Source of the DNA: Gadus chalcogrammus
Taxonomy: Eukaryota; Chordata; Actinopteri; Gadiformes; Gadidae
DNA: 64,000 bases
Direction: 5' to 3'
NCBI RefSeq assembly: GCF_026213295.1
Contig: NC_079423.1
Coordinates: 21,426,597-21,490,596 of the forward strand
Numbering within the stretch: the first letter of the stretch is position 1; each line of letters opens with the position of its first letter. Made by a program: the position numbers and the translations under genes. Of this stretch, positions 26,801-37,347 are shown piece by piece. Below the pieces are notes generated by a model. The model worked only from the letters and a program-made list of their open reading frames with translations, ran no database searches and was not told where the DNA came from.

Positions 26801-29800
26801 CCACACTGCTCCCTGGTTCACTTCTCATCTGCGCCAGCTCAAAGCCACTGGTCGTCGACTGGAGCGACTCCAAAATAAGACTCAACTCACTGTGCACCGC
26901 CAAATGTATTCGGACCACCTCCATCACTACAAGAATGCCTCATCAACACTGGTACAGGCAACAGCAGAGTCCTCTTCTCAACAGTCAGCCACTTACTTCA
27001 GCCTCCTAAAACCCTCCCTCCAGACATTCCCACCACCCAATGCACTGCGTTCCTGGACTTCTTCAGCTCTAAAATCAACACCATTCACCAACAACTGGCC
27101 TCATCTCGCACCCCACCCTGGATGATCACCTCTGGCCAACCTCTCATCAGCTCCCTCTCTGACTTCACCCCAGTAACAGAACAGACCGTTTCAGAACTCA
27201 TCCGCAAAGCCAAAACCACCACCTGTCAGCTCGATCCTCTTCCCACCTCCCTTGTCAAAGCATGTCTTCCGTCCATCTCCCCCATGATCACCAACATAAT
27301 TAACTCCTCCCTCACTACTGGTACCGTACCCCCAACTCTCAAGCTGGCTGCCATCACTCCCATCCTGAAAAAACCTGGTGCTGACCCAACGGACCTTAAC
27401 CATTACCGGCCCATCTCTAAAACACTTGAAAGGGTGGTTGCCGCACAACTATAGTCCCACCTTCACACAAACAATCTCCACGAACCGTTCCAATCTGGCT
27501 TCCGTCCAAAACACAGCACTGAAACAGCCCTAGTCAAAATCACCAACGACCTCCTCCGTGCAGCCGACTCTGGATTACTCACCATTCTCATCCTCCTCGA
27601 TCTCAGCGCAGCATTCGACACCATCTCCCACCCTCTGCTCCTGGACCGCCTGGCTGGCATTGGGATCACTGGTGCTGCACTCTCCTGGTTTACATCCTAC
27701 CTCACCGGCCGTCAACAATTTGTTCAACTAAGCAACCACAAGTCTGGGTGTTCAGGTGTCTCACTGGGAGTCCCCTAGGGGTCAGTCTTGGGTCCACTCT
27801 TGTTCACCACTTACCTTCTCCCGCTGGGCACACTCCTCCGTCACCATGGGGTCCATTTTCACTGCTACGCTGACGACACACAGGTCTACATCTCCACCAA
27901 ACCCACCGCTGCCATCCCCCCCACCTCCCTCATCACGTGCCAGGAAGAGATCCGGAGCTGGTTGAGCAGGAACTTCCTGAAACTCAATGGAAACAAGACC
28001 GAGGCCCTGCTCATCGGCTCCAAATCCACCCTCACCAAATCACAACACACCCCAGCTCCACTCATAATCATCGATGGATTCCCAGTACCCTTCTCCGCCA
28101 AAGTCAAGAGCCTCGGCGTCATCCTGGACAACACCCTCTCATTCGCACCCCATATTCACAACATCACCCGGACTGCAAATTCCACCTCCGCAACATCGCC
28201 AGACTCCGCCCATCACTGACCCAATCCAGCACTGAAATCCTAGTTCACTCATTTGTCACATCACGCATAGACTACTGCAACGCCCTACTCACCGGACTCC
28301 CCACCAAACTCATCAGAACTCAGCCGCCCGGATCATCAACCGCACCAAATCATCTGACCACATCACCCCTGTCCTCATCCAACTTCACTGGCTCCCAGTA
28401 CACTACCGCATCCAATACAAAACCCTACTCCTCACCTACAAAGCTCTCCACAACCTAGCCCCCAGTTACCTCTGCGACCTCCTCCAAGAATACACTCCCT
28501 CCCGCTCCCTCCGCTCAACCTCTGCTGGACTACTATGTATCCCCACATCACGACTCATTACAATGGGTGCCCGGTCATTCAGCTGTTCAGCACCCAGGCT
28601 CTGGAACTCCCTCCCCCCACACATAAAACAGTCAGACACCATTACAACCTTCAAGTCACAACTCAAAACTCACCTGTTCAAACTCGCACACAACGTCTAA
28701 CTGATCACCGTCTTGATTGTTTGTTTTGTCTTGTTTTTGTTTTATTTATTTATTTATTTATTATTATTATTTTTCCACAATGTCTTGTTTTTAAACGATT
28801 TATGATAACTTTATGCTCTGTAAGGTGACCTTGGGTGACTTGAAAGGCGCCCTTTAAATTAAATTTATTATTATTATTATTATAATACAGTCCATGGCAA
28901 TGTATATTAGGGGGACACATGCATATTAGGAACACAAGTCGATAACGATAATGCATACAATACTGATAAGAAACGATGTTTATAATGTATTGCGTATCAT
29001 TAAATAGAACCACAGTTACTGCATATCATATGTTATATCATATAGGTTTTCTTTGCCAAAATGTATTTGAGGACTCAGTATTTCTGAAGTTGTGGAAGAA
29101 AACCTTATTCCATGTGTGAATAAGGCCATATTATTTGGCCATAAACTGAGCCATTTGCAGTTTGAAATTCATGTGCATCGGTCTCATCGGAGACTGCAGA
29201 CGCAATGTCAAAATATCAACTCGTCAGATTCAAATGCGCTCATGGCTCTTAAAGGGGATGGGAGCTGGCACTCTCATTGGTTTGTTGCACGTTACGCCCA
29301 AACCACACCTACGGGTAATTAGGATACTTCAGACCAACCCTTTTTAGATATGCGCCGGGCGCAAGAGTAATTTTTTGCGCCGGTAAACTAGCGACATCGC
29401 CGTGAAACCGCCCACAAAGCTACTTGCGCTTGGCGCTTCTCACTTGCGTTTCAGACCGTTAAAAAAGGGCCCGACGTCTTCCTTGTGTTAGGCGCACATG
29501 GCTAATTTGCATTCGCGCACAGTATTGGCTGGCTCCGCAAGGCAAATAATAGAACATATTTAATTATCTTTCTATCTATTGATCAATGCATGCTTCTAGT
29601 TTTAATGTGATGTTTTTTGTGTATGTCCAGTCAGACTTGTTGTCTCCCTTGTTCTGCGTGGTCTTGTAGATTATACTGTGTGAGCTGAATCACCTAAATG
29701 AATTCCCGACGATTTGTGTCGTTTGGTATTCATAAAGACTTGACTAGGTTATCTATCTATCTATCTAGGCTACTAATCAACAATTATTTGCCGAAGGCGT

Positions 29801-32800
29801 AGTAAATAGTTGGGAATTCACTTCGCCTTCGGCGAATAATTGTTAATTAAATGTTTTAGTATATACTACCCGTGAACACTCCAAAAATAAACAAGATAAT
29901 ACTTTTTGCCGGGATTTATTTGTTTTTATTAGCGGTTTATTTGTTGTTATTAGCGTACATTTTGCGATGAAAACAATATTGAGTTTGAGATGTCAATCAT
30001 GGGATATTGCCATCTTAAGAAGCGCCATCTTAAGAGGTTCACGTGTAGCATATACTAACTATATATCTATGTATTTATCTATGTATCTGTATAATCAGCT
30101 GAACACTTTCTTACTAGTCTCTACTCTCAAAGGTCTCAATGCGGCTTTGGTCTGTGTGTTTCCCCAACGTGACGTCATGCAAAGCAGTCTGGGGGAAATG
30201 AGAAACGATAGCAAACCGCTAAAATAGTACCTACTTTTTCGTATTGCATTCCGTTTTGTGATACCTAACAACATTAAATACAAAAAATAACAGTTTAAAT
30301 CTTTATTACCAACAAGCAAATTGTGCAAATTTAAAAAAAGGACAACTTGAAGTTGGTTGTATGTAGGGCTGCAACTAACGATTATTTTAATAATCGATTA
30401 ATCAGTCGATTATTTTATCGATTCATCTATGGATCGGATAAAAAAAGAAACATTTGTAATTGCCGCATCTTTATTCAAAAACTGAACATAACTTAATGAT
30501 AACTGGGATAACCAAAAAAAACATACAATGTATGATATACATTTATATATATGCAGTATATAAGGGATGTCCATGGTTAACCGGTTAACCGATAAGATCT
30601 TTAACCGGTAAATACTAACGATTAAAAATAAATTAAATCATCTTAATTTCTCTCAGATGACATGAGATCGTTAATTTTTATTGATATTGGATCGTTAAGG
30701 AGACTCCTTAACGATCCAAGTCTTTATTGATACCACTATTGATGCTTTTCTATTATTTTGTTGAAATATAACTTGTACTATTGCTTTAATTGCCGATAAG
30801 ATGACCATAGCTCAAGATGGGACGTTAAACAGGTCATAATACCATCTTTACTATCTTATATTGCTGGGAAAAATGGTTTTCGCCAAAATCTAATTTTTTT
30901 TTTTTTTGTGTTGCATTTGAACACATCAATCATATTACTGAGCCGACCTAAACACATCACATTTGACACTGTTTGCTACTTTTTTTAAGCTAACTAGCTC
31001 TATATCCTGCCGATTTGAACATGGATTAAAAAAACTGGATTACTATTTTTAACTGACGGGAATTTCTACACCGTCCAGTTGTGTGATTACTACCGCTGCT
31101 TTTGAATGTTGATGTACGCGGTTTCGACTCCGGGCCCGTCTGCACACCGTCTGCAGCAACAGCAGCTGAAAGAGTTTTTGGTTGCACTAGACGGATACTA
31201 TTTTTTTTTTAACCCAAAGACAGTGAAGGTACAATACTTTTATATAGGCCCAATGTTAAGATATAACCAAAATACAAGCTGTGGTCGCTCTCATTAAAGC
31301 TCGCTGTGGGCGTGCATAGAACCATGAAACAACCTGTCGGCGGCTGGCTGTAAACAGTGCCGCGCCTACGAGTGATGTATTAATCGCGCGAGACTCAACG
31401 AATCGATGACTAAATTCGATGCCAACGCTTTTAGTAACCGATTTTTAGCGATTTTATCGATTTGTTGTTGCAGCCCTAGTTGTATGCTATGTCACCTTTT
31501 CCGAGGAAAGTTCGCAAATGTCTTGATGTATGATTTTATCACTCATGCTAGGTCATTTCAGATGTATTTTCTTTAACCTTTATCCATAATGCTTGACTTT
31601 CTACTTGGTGGCAACCATTTTGAGAGGATTTGAGAGGAAGTACAAATTTGTCTTGCGTTTTCTTTTCAAATCAAAGCAATAATGATTTCTTGGTGTACAT
31701 CTTGTGTTTGTTTGCTGCAGGTTGCTACGGCGTAGATCCAGCCAATGTGAGCAAGGACTGGAAGTGTGCACGCTGCAGGGCCAATGCCATGACTGAGGTC
31801 AGAACATGTCATTGGTTGTTTGTGCAAATAAGCTGTTACAGTGATGTATGATCAGGGGTTGGTTGTGCTTGGATTGCTGCATGATGGTTAGCTAGTTGAG
31901 ACCTGAATTTCGATTGTATTTCCCTGTTTCAAAGGGATATTTCTGGTGCAGGTTTTGCATGTGGGCTCGTCTCAATTAGATGGCTCTCCCTTTTAAATCG
32001 GTTGAAAGCCGAAATGTTCCCAAACTGGCTAAACGGTTTGGTTCTGTGACCAGAGCAGCTGCTGTCTCGAATAACAATCCTTTGGGGCTCTGCAGCAAAG
32101 GATGCTAACATAGGAATTCAGTTAACTCATGCGCATCAAAGTTTACATATAACAATATCGTGCCAGCCCTCATTTATGCATTTATAATTTATCGATTTGT
32201 TTGAAAATACCAGTCCCAAATTTCAAAAAGAGTATTTGTGTTGTCTTCAATGTGTTTATTCTTTCCCTCTAGAACTGCTGTTTGTGCTCTTTAAGGGGCG
32301 GGGCCCTCCAGAAAGCCAACAACAACAAGTGAGCGGAACCACACCACCTCCACTAGCATGTGTTTAATGTCAAGGTAGTTATCATTGAGCTTACTTCTGA
32401 GATCTGACCAGCGGCCTGTTTGTGTTTCAGGTGGGTACACGTGTTGTGTGCAGTGGCCGTGCTCGAAGCACGCTTTGTCAACATCACTGAGAGAAGTCCT
32501 GTGGACCTGAGCGGAATACCGTTGCAGAGATTTAAACTTGTGAGTTACTGTAAATAATGTCTTTATTTGCTTTGGTTTTTTTGTTGGATATTGTCCGTGG
32601 TTTTATCCGTGAACAAAAGGGACGATTATAAAACAGTGGGAACAACGGAACACTTTCGACTTTGCTGGATGTTTTTCCTGCAGTTTGTGACTTGTGGAAT
32701 GGAGGTCTGTATTTGTCCCTAAATGAGCTGTATATAATTAAAGGTGGTTGTTAGATTATTTTCTAGCCAACTGTTAGTCAATTAAATGGAAGACACTACT

Positions 32801-35702
32801 TATGAGACATCCTCAAAACATCCACGTGCTTGAGTACAACATTTTGTAGTTGTCTGTCTGTACAATTCTTTAAACACATATATTTTCTGTTGATCTCGTG
32901 ATCCCTTACTGCTTGCTAGAACATGCAATGTTTACATTTCATATTAGGTACCACAACCTATAAACCTTTTCTTCCGTTCCCCACCCCCCTGCCCCTTCTC
33001 TTTTAACCCTGTGTCGGTCATGTCGTTCAGAAATGCTACTACTGCAAGAAGCGCATGAAGAAGGCGTCTGGGTGCTGCGTGCAGTGCTCACACGGCCGCT
33101 GTCCCACCGCCTACCACCCCACCTGCGCCCAGGCCGCCGGGGTGCTGATGCAGCCCGACGAGTGGCCCTTCGTGGTCTATGTCACCTGCTGCCGGCATAA
33201 AGGCCCCACACAGATAGAGGTAAGCCCCCGTTTCCAGCCCGTCCGCAGTAACAGGGCGGTTGTCGTGTTTCTTCAGTCAGTGCGAGTAAGTCCACGCAGT
33301 TCCTTGTCACAGAGGGGACTAATTTCCAGGTTGTACAAATGATTTATACGTTCACCTCCGCTCTGCACGACGTAGCGCACCAACCCACAGTTATGCAGTA
33401 CCCAAAAAGCTAGATGGTTTTGAGCTCTATCTTATTGTGTTTGTTTGAGAACACATCACCCGACCTGGTAAAACGCACAATGTCCCATCACATCTCAAAA
33501 GAACGCACCTTCAAGGCATACGCCAAGATGTCATTAAATTGCCATTTGCCTGTCTTACCCAGATTCAGAGTTGTGTGATTCCGGAATCATCAGTGTGTGT
33601 CCAAGGGGAGGTTGCTGGGTTGACATTTACTTTCCCTGAGCCACTTCCCTAGACCTGCAGAGTTGCAGAAGCCTAGCTCCTGTTCATGTGAGGGAATACA
33701 CTTAATATTAGCATGTTCAGCTTATTCAAAACGAATGCCAGGAACCAAACAATACAATTTTAGTTTGTGTTCAAACACACTGTTATTTTCGGTGCTGTTA
33801 TTTTTAGGCTACTTCTGATGTTCCAGGTTTGGGTTTGTCTGCAAATATTTTGATTTGGTCATGGCCGTCCCGTAAAAGATCTGCTTCTTTTAAGGTATGC
33901 CAGCCCATGAAAGTGTAAAAAGTGAATGTGTTGTTGCTCATCTCACGGCATGCCCCTCCCAGCGTAACAAAGCAGCGATGCTGGAGCTGATGGTGGGACA
34001 GAAGGTCATATGCAAACACAAAAACGGCCGCTACTACCAGTGTGACGTGGTGCAGCTGTCCAAGGAGACCTTCTACGAAGTCAACTTCGACGACGGCTCC
34101 TTTAGCGACAACCTTTTCCCAGAGGACATTGTGGTAGGTTTGTTGGTGCTTTGGTGTTGTTGATTGTCTACTTAGAGATTAAAATGTATATTATAGGTGT
34201 ATAATATATCATATTCATATTTGAAATATGAATACTAATTTTTCTTCAGAAGTATTGCTAAAAAGAACAGGCAGAAATATGCTACAGATATAATATCACT
34301 ACCCTAAAACGTGACTTGAATAATATATTTGCGTTCTTGGGAAATATCTGCTGAATCGTTTATCCACATTAAGAGGTCTCACACCGTATTATTAAACACA
34401 GACCTGTTATTTGTCAGTGAATCAAACAAGGGCCCGTGTCTCCTCCTTCACTGAGTTCTTGTGCAACCCCTCAGAGTCGGGACTGCGCCCAGCTGGGGCC
34501 CCCCCCGCCCGGGGAGGTGGTCCAGGTGCGCTGGACAGACGGACTCGTCTACGGGGCTAAATTTGTTGCGACTCATGTGACTCAGATGTACCTGGTAAGA
34601 ATTAAGTTGATCTGGCAGAAAAGTTCTGAGTTCGCCAATTATAAATAATTCATGTTCTGTAACGCGACAACACAACAACAACAACCGTCGTGTCTCTTCA
34701 GGTGGAGTTTGAGGACGGATCACAACTAACGGCCAAGAGAGATGATGTCTATTCCCTGGATGAGGAGCTGCCCAAGAGGGTCAAGTCTAGACTGGTTAGT
34801 GACACTTGAGTTCAGTGATTGTTGTTTTTTTGTGTTATAAGTCTGTCCAGATTTGATGATTTATTAAGCTGTGTCCATACTAGACATTTTCAATCCAAAC
34901 GATTGCAAAGCAACGCACCAGCACACATTTAACGATTGACTTGCCGATTTTCCAATCTTGTCTGGGCACGCACATAACCGCTGTCTTTGGGGAACACAAA
35001 TCTTGGACCGACGTCCTACGGACAAGTTTTCCTGAGAGTGTGTTCATCCACAATGTTTTTCCCCAATGAAAAAGTGAACACAAATCGTGGACGACATATA
35101 TTTTGCTCCATTTGTGGAGCTATATGCATGGGAAGAAAAGTAAAAGAAGGCAACTTTTTTTTTTCCATCTTTTAAGCTTTCACCTGCTCCTCCTTGTGAA
35201 TACACACTTTTCTTTAGCTGGTGAAAATTCCCCTTCAAATATCTGTCCTTGACCCCAAACATCTACATATCTAGAGTTTAGATAAAGTCAAACTTGTTTG
35301 AGGTAAAAGACAGATCCATGGTCTAGATTCAAGACCCCAAGCAAGTTTGTCAAGAGAAAGATGAGCGTCTTTCACTTACACTTACACACGCATAACGTTG
35401 AGTGGGTCAGACTCTACCACGACCCCCTTGGCCTTAAAGAGAATGTAGTGGGGGCCCAGTTTTAGGAAACGGTAGCAGTCCAAACGAGCATGGCCCGTCA
35501 GGGTGGTTTAATTCCTCTCAAACTGTTCTCTAATCACTGTGGACTTTGGCTCTGTCTCCAGTCCAAGGCGTCGGACATGCGCTTCGACGGCATCTTCGAG
35601 GATAAGGACATCATCCGCGAGTCAAAGCGCCAGAGAGTGATTAACTCCCGGTACCGGGGGGACTACATCGAGCCGGTCATCTACAGAGCCATCATGGAGT
35701 AG
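11756..35702 (+). CDS. kdm4a: Lysine-specific demethylase 4A (KDM4A/JMJD2A), 21 coding exons
   Basis: This is a nuclear Fe(II)/2-oxoglutarate dioxygenase that, in its family, removes methyl groups from trimethylated H3K9 and H3K36. The coding exons sum to 3111 nt, giving 1036 residues (human KDM4A has 1064), and all intron phases join. JmjN is at about 12-55 and JmjC at about 142-305. Iron ligands are H187, E189 and H275, 2-oxoglutarate contacts N197 and K205, and zinc ligands C233, H239, C305 and C307. A basic linker follows, then PHD and extended PHD (about 705-850) and double Tudor (about 870-985) with cage F904, W939 and Y945. The C-terminus (QRVINSRYR...YRAIME) is characteristic of KDM4A rather than B or C. 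ATG 11756 was chosen because it has A at -3 and matches the family N-terminus; the upstream in-frame ATG 11738 is weak. Teleosts often keep two kdm4a paralogues, and which one this is cannot be told. Confidence 0.97.
12381..12556 (+). CDS. kdm4a: kdm4a coding exon 2 (aa 46-104)
   Basis: JmjN core with [15 protein letters not shown] and [14 protein letters not shown]. Acceptor TTCTCAG, donor CAA|GTAAGC; the last codon (Lys104) is split 2/1. Confidence 0.97.
13003..13117 (+). CDS. kdm4a: kdm4a coding exon 3 (aa 104-142)
   Basis: Contains [17 protein letters not shown] and [11 protein letters not shown], which includes the tyrosine lining the substrate site in the family. Acceptor CCCTCTAG, donor CTT|GTATGT. 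Confidence 0.96.
13489..13682 (+). CDS. kdm4a: kdm4a coding exon 4 (aa 143-207), JmjC iron site
   Basis: Carries the JmjC HxE motif ([12 protein letters not shown]187, E189) and the 2-oxoglutarate contacts N197 and K205 ([12 protein letters not shown]). Acceptor CTACTAAG, donor TG|GTAAGG. Confidence 0.98.
13968..14017 (+). CDS. kdm4a: kdm4a coding exon 5 (aa 207-224)
   Basis: A 50-nt exon encoding [15 protein letters not shown], flanked by TGCACAG and donor G|GTTTGT. Confidence 0.95.
14145..14196 (+). repeat. SINE 3' tail fragment
   Basis: GGATTAATGCGTCTGCTAAA resembles the conserved 3' end shared by several fish SINEs and is followed by a short (AAATGT)n tail. Only the tail is present, within kdm4a intron 6. 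Confidence 0.55.
14285..14388 (+). CDS. kdm4a: kdm4a coding exon 6 (aa 224-258)
   Basis: [20 protein letters not shown] supplies two zinc ligands (C233, H239). Acceptor TTTTTACAG, donor AAG|GTGAGC. Confidence 0.97.
14489..14626 (+). CDS. kdm4a: kdm4a coding exon 7 (aa 259-304)
   Basis: Contains the distal iron histidine H275 in [19 protein letters not shown]. Acceptor TGTTTAG, donor CTG|GTACTG. Confidence 0.97.
15180..15409 (+). CDS. kdm4a: kdm4a coding exon 8 (aa 305-381)
   Basis: Starts with the zinc-binding CSC (C305, C307), then [18 protein letters not shown], the end of the catalytic core, and the beginning of the divergent linker. Donor AG|GTTGGT is weaker than the others but joins in frame. 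Confidence 0.95.
15468..15715 (+). repeat. tRNA-derived SINE
   Basis: The tRNA-like head has a Pol III B-box-like GGTTGCTAGTTCGATCC (15515-15531). It is followed by the fish SINE body GAGTGTCGAGGTGTCCCTGA and an A-rich end near 15700-15720. It lies just downstream of a kdm4a donor site, within intron 9. Confidence 0.75.
15723..15770. repeat. (GT)n(TA)n microsatellite
   Basis: Short compound GT then TA repeat immediately after the SINE tail, a common birthplace of microsatellites. Confidence 0.9.
16101..16531. mobile_element. 431-bp non-autonomous hAT
   Basis: Identical 8-bp duplications ATACGTAC (16093-16100 and 16532-16539) flank the ends TAGGGCTTGGTA and, inverted, TAGGGCTGGGTA. Subterminal ATCGATTC repeats lie in both arms. 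No transposase; located in kdm4a intron 9. Confidence 0.92.
16600..16736 (+). CDS. kdm4a: kdm4a coding exon 9 (aa 381-427)
   Basis: Linker exon encoding [13 protein letters not shown] and an acidic/lysine-rich stretch. Acceptor TTGCTTCAG, donor AAAG|GTACTG; it keeps the frame with both neighbours. Confidence 0.9.
17101..17489 (+). CDS. kdm4a: kdm4a coding exon 10 (aa 427-556)
   Basis: The largest exon. Low-complexity linker: a basic [18 protein letters not shown] segment (nuclear-localisation-like), then an acidic, Ser/Pro-rich region. The frame remains open past the donor GGG|GTGAGC to a stop at 17499-17501, so intron retention would truncate the protein here. Confidence 0.92.
18299..18395 (+). 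CDS. kdm4a: kdm4a coding exon 11 (aa 557-589)
   Basis: Encodes [20 protein letters not shown] and the following HHPL segment. Acceptor CTCCTGCAG, donor GAGG|GTATGG. Confidence 0.92.
18524..18610 (-). repeat. LINE 3' end with (CTTGC)n tail
   Basis: AAGGCAAGGCAAGGCAACTT followed by TATTTATATAGCAC is the inverted 3' terminus of a common fish LINE with a short tandem tail. Only the end is retained. A second, shorter copy lies at 60772-60801. Confidence 0.55.
18695..18879 (+). CDS. kdm4a: kdm4a coding exon 12 (aa 589-650)
   Basis: Contains the conserved [16 protein letters not shown] and [12 protein letters not shown] that precede the PHD finger in KDM4 proteins. Acceptor GATTCCAG, donor CGG|GTGAGC. 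Confidence 0.95.
19284..19500. repeat. Possible DNA-transposon remnant
   Basis: Starts AAGGCCTCGTCCACA, similar to the inverted AAGGCCCCGTCCACG at about 24586-24600. No second end was found. Confidence 0.3.
19779..19983 (+). CDS. kdm4a: kdm4a coding exon 13 (aa 651-719), PHD start
   Basis: [11 protein letters not shown] leads into the first PHD zinc ligands (C709, C712, H717) in [15 protein letters not shown]. Donor ACAA|GTCAGT; Ser719 is completed by the exon 11.7 kb downstream. Confidence 0.96.
20272..20640. other. TTAA-type TE arm (uncertain)
   Basis: Begins TTAAAGGCCGACGTGCAGG. Its segment GATGACGTCACGTTGGGAA (near 20365) is nearly the reverse complement of CCCCAACGTGACGTCATGC near 30162, suggesting the arms of one old element now about 10 kb apart. 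The remaining arm similarity is weak. Confidence 0.3.
21124..24187 (-). pseudogene. hAT transposase (ZNF862/KIAA1586-like), broken
   Basis: Reading leftward from ATG 24187, [18 protein letters not shown] starts the protein. The RNase H-fold region follows ([20 protein letters not shown], then [12 protein letters not shown] and [17 protein letters not shown]). The C-terminal hAT dimerisation domain ([18 protein letters not shown]) ends at the stop at 21124. Frameshifts near 24070, 23645, 23340 and 22965 inactivate it. A plausible intron runs from donor GTAAGT (22931-22926) to an acceptor at about 21598 and contains the nested MITE. The hAT-family assignment is firm; the closest domesticated relatives are from memory of motif style. 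Confidence 0.88.
21728..22663. mobile_element. 936-bp non-autonomous hAT nested in transposase intron
   Basis: Perfect 8-bp duplications GCCTAAAG (21720-21727 and 22664-22671) flank the ends CAGGGGTTTTCAAAGTGTG and, inverted, CAGTGGTTTTCAAACTGTG. The interior has two related blocks (around 22190 and 22390) sharing GAAACTAAAACTGTGATTCT. No transposase. Confidence 0.95.
24454..24510. repeat. Inverted repeat, 24-bp arms
   Basis: Arms 24454-24477 and 24487-24510 pair at 22 of 24 positions around a 9-base loop. It lies in the subterminal region of the hAT element. Confidence 0.85.
24708..25371. other. No gene seen (intron 14)
   Basis: A 61-residue minus-strand frame (24890-25075) is hydrophobic but has no splice context or recognisable domain. 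Confidence 0.4.
25497..28886 (+). mobile_element. Near full-length L2-clade LINE, inactive
   Basis: The order is 5' sequence, AP endonuclease, reverse transcriptase, then a 3' end with GGTGACCTTGGGTGACTTGA and GGCGCCCTTTAAAT followed by (ATT)n, typical of fish L2 elements. It is about 3.4 kb, in the same orientation as kdm4a, within intron 14 and inside the Harbinger-like element. Confidence 0.9.
25653..28699 (+). pseudogene. L2 ORF2 (endonuclease-reverse transcriptase), broken
   Basis: Endonuclease motifs are [25 protein letters not shown] and [10 protein letters not shown]. Reverse transcriptase motifs are [14 protein letters not shown]-stop-GSVLGP and CYADDTQVY (YADD near 27864-27875), followed by the C-terminal [13 protein letters not shown] and [15 protein letters not shown] region. 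There are stops at 26502, 27451 and 27776; the last replaces the usual Q of PQG. Frameshifts near 27030 and 28190 also break it. Several of the breaks are C-to-T changes. Confidence 0.9.
29779..29844. repeat. Inverted repeat, 21-bp arms
   Basis: Arms 29779-29799 and 29824-29844 match at 20 of 21 positions and contain CCGAAGGCG/CGCCTTCGG. Likely the core of a palindromic fish MITE. Confidence 0.85.
30364..31478. mobile_element. 1.1-kb non-autonomous hAT
   Basis: Perfect 8-bp duplications GTTGTATG (30356-30363 and 31479-31486) flank 12-bp terminal repeats TAGGGCTGCAAC. Subterminal AATCGATTA-type motifs are present in both arms. A GGATGTCCATGGTTAACCGG block at about 30568 resembles the end of another hAT family and may be a nested fragment. 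No transposase. Confidence 0.95.
30687..30719. repeat. 33-bp near-perfect palindrome
   Basis: Sixteen-base arms (30687-30702 and 30704-30719) pair perfectly around a single central A. Confidence 0.95.
31721..31797 (+). CDS. kdm4a: kdm4a coding exon 14 (aa 719-744), PHD continuation
   Basis: [18 protein letters not shown] completes the first PHD finger. Acceptor TTTGCTGCAG, donor GAG|GTCAGA. Confidence 0.96.
32273..32328 (+). CDS. kdm4a: kdm4a coding exon 15 (aa 745-763)
   Basis: A 56-nt exon: [18 protein letters not shown], the start of the extended PHD. Acceptor CCCTCTAG, donor AA|GTGAGC. Confidence 0.96.
32431..32539 (+). CDS. kdm4a: kdm4a coding exon 16 (aa 763-799)
   Basis: [20 protein letters not shown], then [16 protein letters not shown], strongly KDM4A-like. 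Acceptor TGTTTCAG, donor CTT|GTGAGT. Confidence 0.97.
33031..33219 (+). CDS. kdm4a: kdm4a coding exon 17 (aa 800-862)
   Basis: Cysteine/histidine-rich extended [23 protein letters not shown] and [17 protein letters not shown]. Acceptor GTTCAG, donor GAG|GTAAGC. GC-rich compared with the flanking introns. Confidence 0.97.
33963..34133 (+). CDS. kdm4a: kdm4a coding exon 18 (aa 863-919), Tudor 1
   Basis: [20 protein letters not shown] begins the hybrid double Tudor. The cage residue F904 lies in [14 protein letters not shown]. Acceptor CCCTCCCAG, donor GTG|GTAGGT. Confidence 0.97.
34475..34594 (+). CDS. kdm4a: kdm4a coding exon 19 (aa 920-959), Tudor 2
   Basis: [20 protein letters not shown] carries cage residues W939 and Y945. 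Acceptor CCCTCAG, donor CTG|GTAAGA. Confidence 0.97.
34702..34794 (+). CDS. kdm4a: kdm4a coding exon 20 (aa 960-990)
   Basis: [20 protein letters not shown], then [11 protein letters not shown], the end of the Tudor pair. Acceptor CTCTTCAG, donor CTG|GTTAGT. Confidence 0.97.
35562..35702 (+). CDS. kdm4a: kdm4a last coding exon (aa 991-1036)
   Basis: [12 protein letters not shown], then the KDM4A-type C-terminus [20 protein letters not shown], ending at TAG 35700-35702. Acceptor TGTCTCCAG. Confidence 0.97.
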   Translation, partial: SKASDMRFDGIFEDKDIIRESKRQRVINSRYRGDYIEPVIYRAIME

Positions 35703-37146
<1,444 letters not shown>

Positions 37147-37347
37147 GATATAGACTTCCACTTCTTTGTCCTTTTTTGTTGTGTTTTGAATAGAGCTTTT
37201 ACGAGTCAGACAGGATTTTGACTCTGTACTCCAGGGTCATGTTTTCAACGCCTCTTTCCTGTAAGTGTGCAGACAGCTTTTTAACGGCTGCCATGCACCA
37301 CCTAGGTTGGTGCTTCACATTCTAGCAGCGATTTTTTTTCATCTGTC

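Larger units (their letters stand above)
25372..29472. mobile_element. PIF/Harbinger-like element split by an L2 LINE
   Basis: The left piece (about 25372-25496) has GGCCCTATCTTGCATCCGGC and several GGCGCA motifs. The right piece (about 28890-29472) ends with GCGCCGGGCGCAAGAG, CTTGCGTTTCAGACCGTTAA and AGGGCCC. This organisation matches my memory of a widespread fish Harbinger-type family. No transposase is present. The exact ends and the TWA duplication could not be fixed. Confidence 0.55.

Noticed and set aside
25653..28458. Multi-frame plus-strand coding region as a host gene
   Set aside because: Endonuclease and reverse transcriptase motifs identify an L2 LINE with stops and frameshifts.
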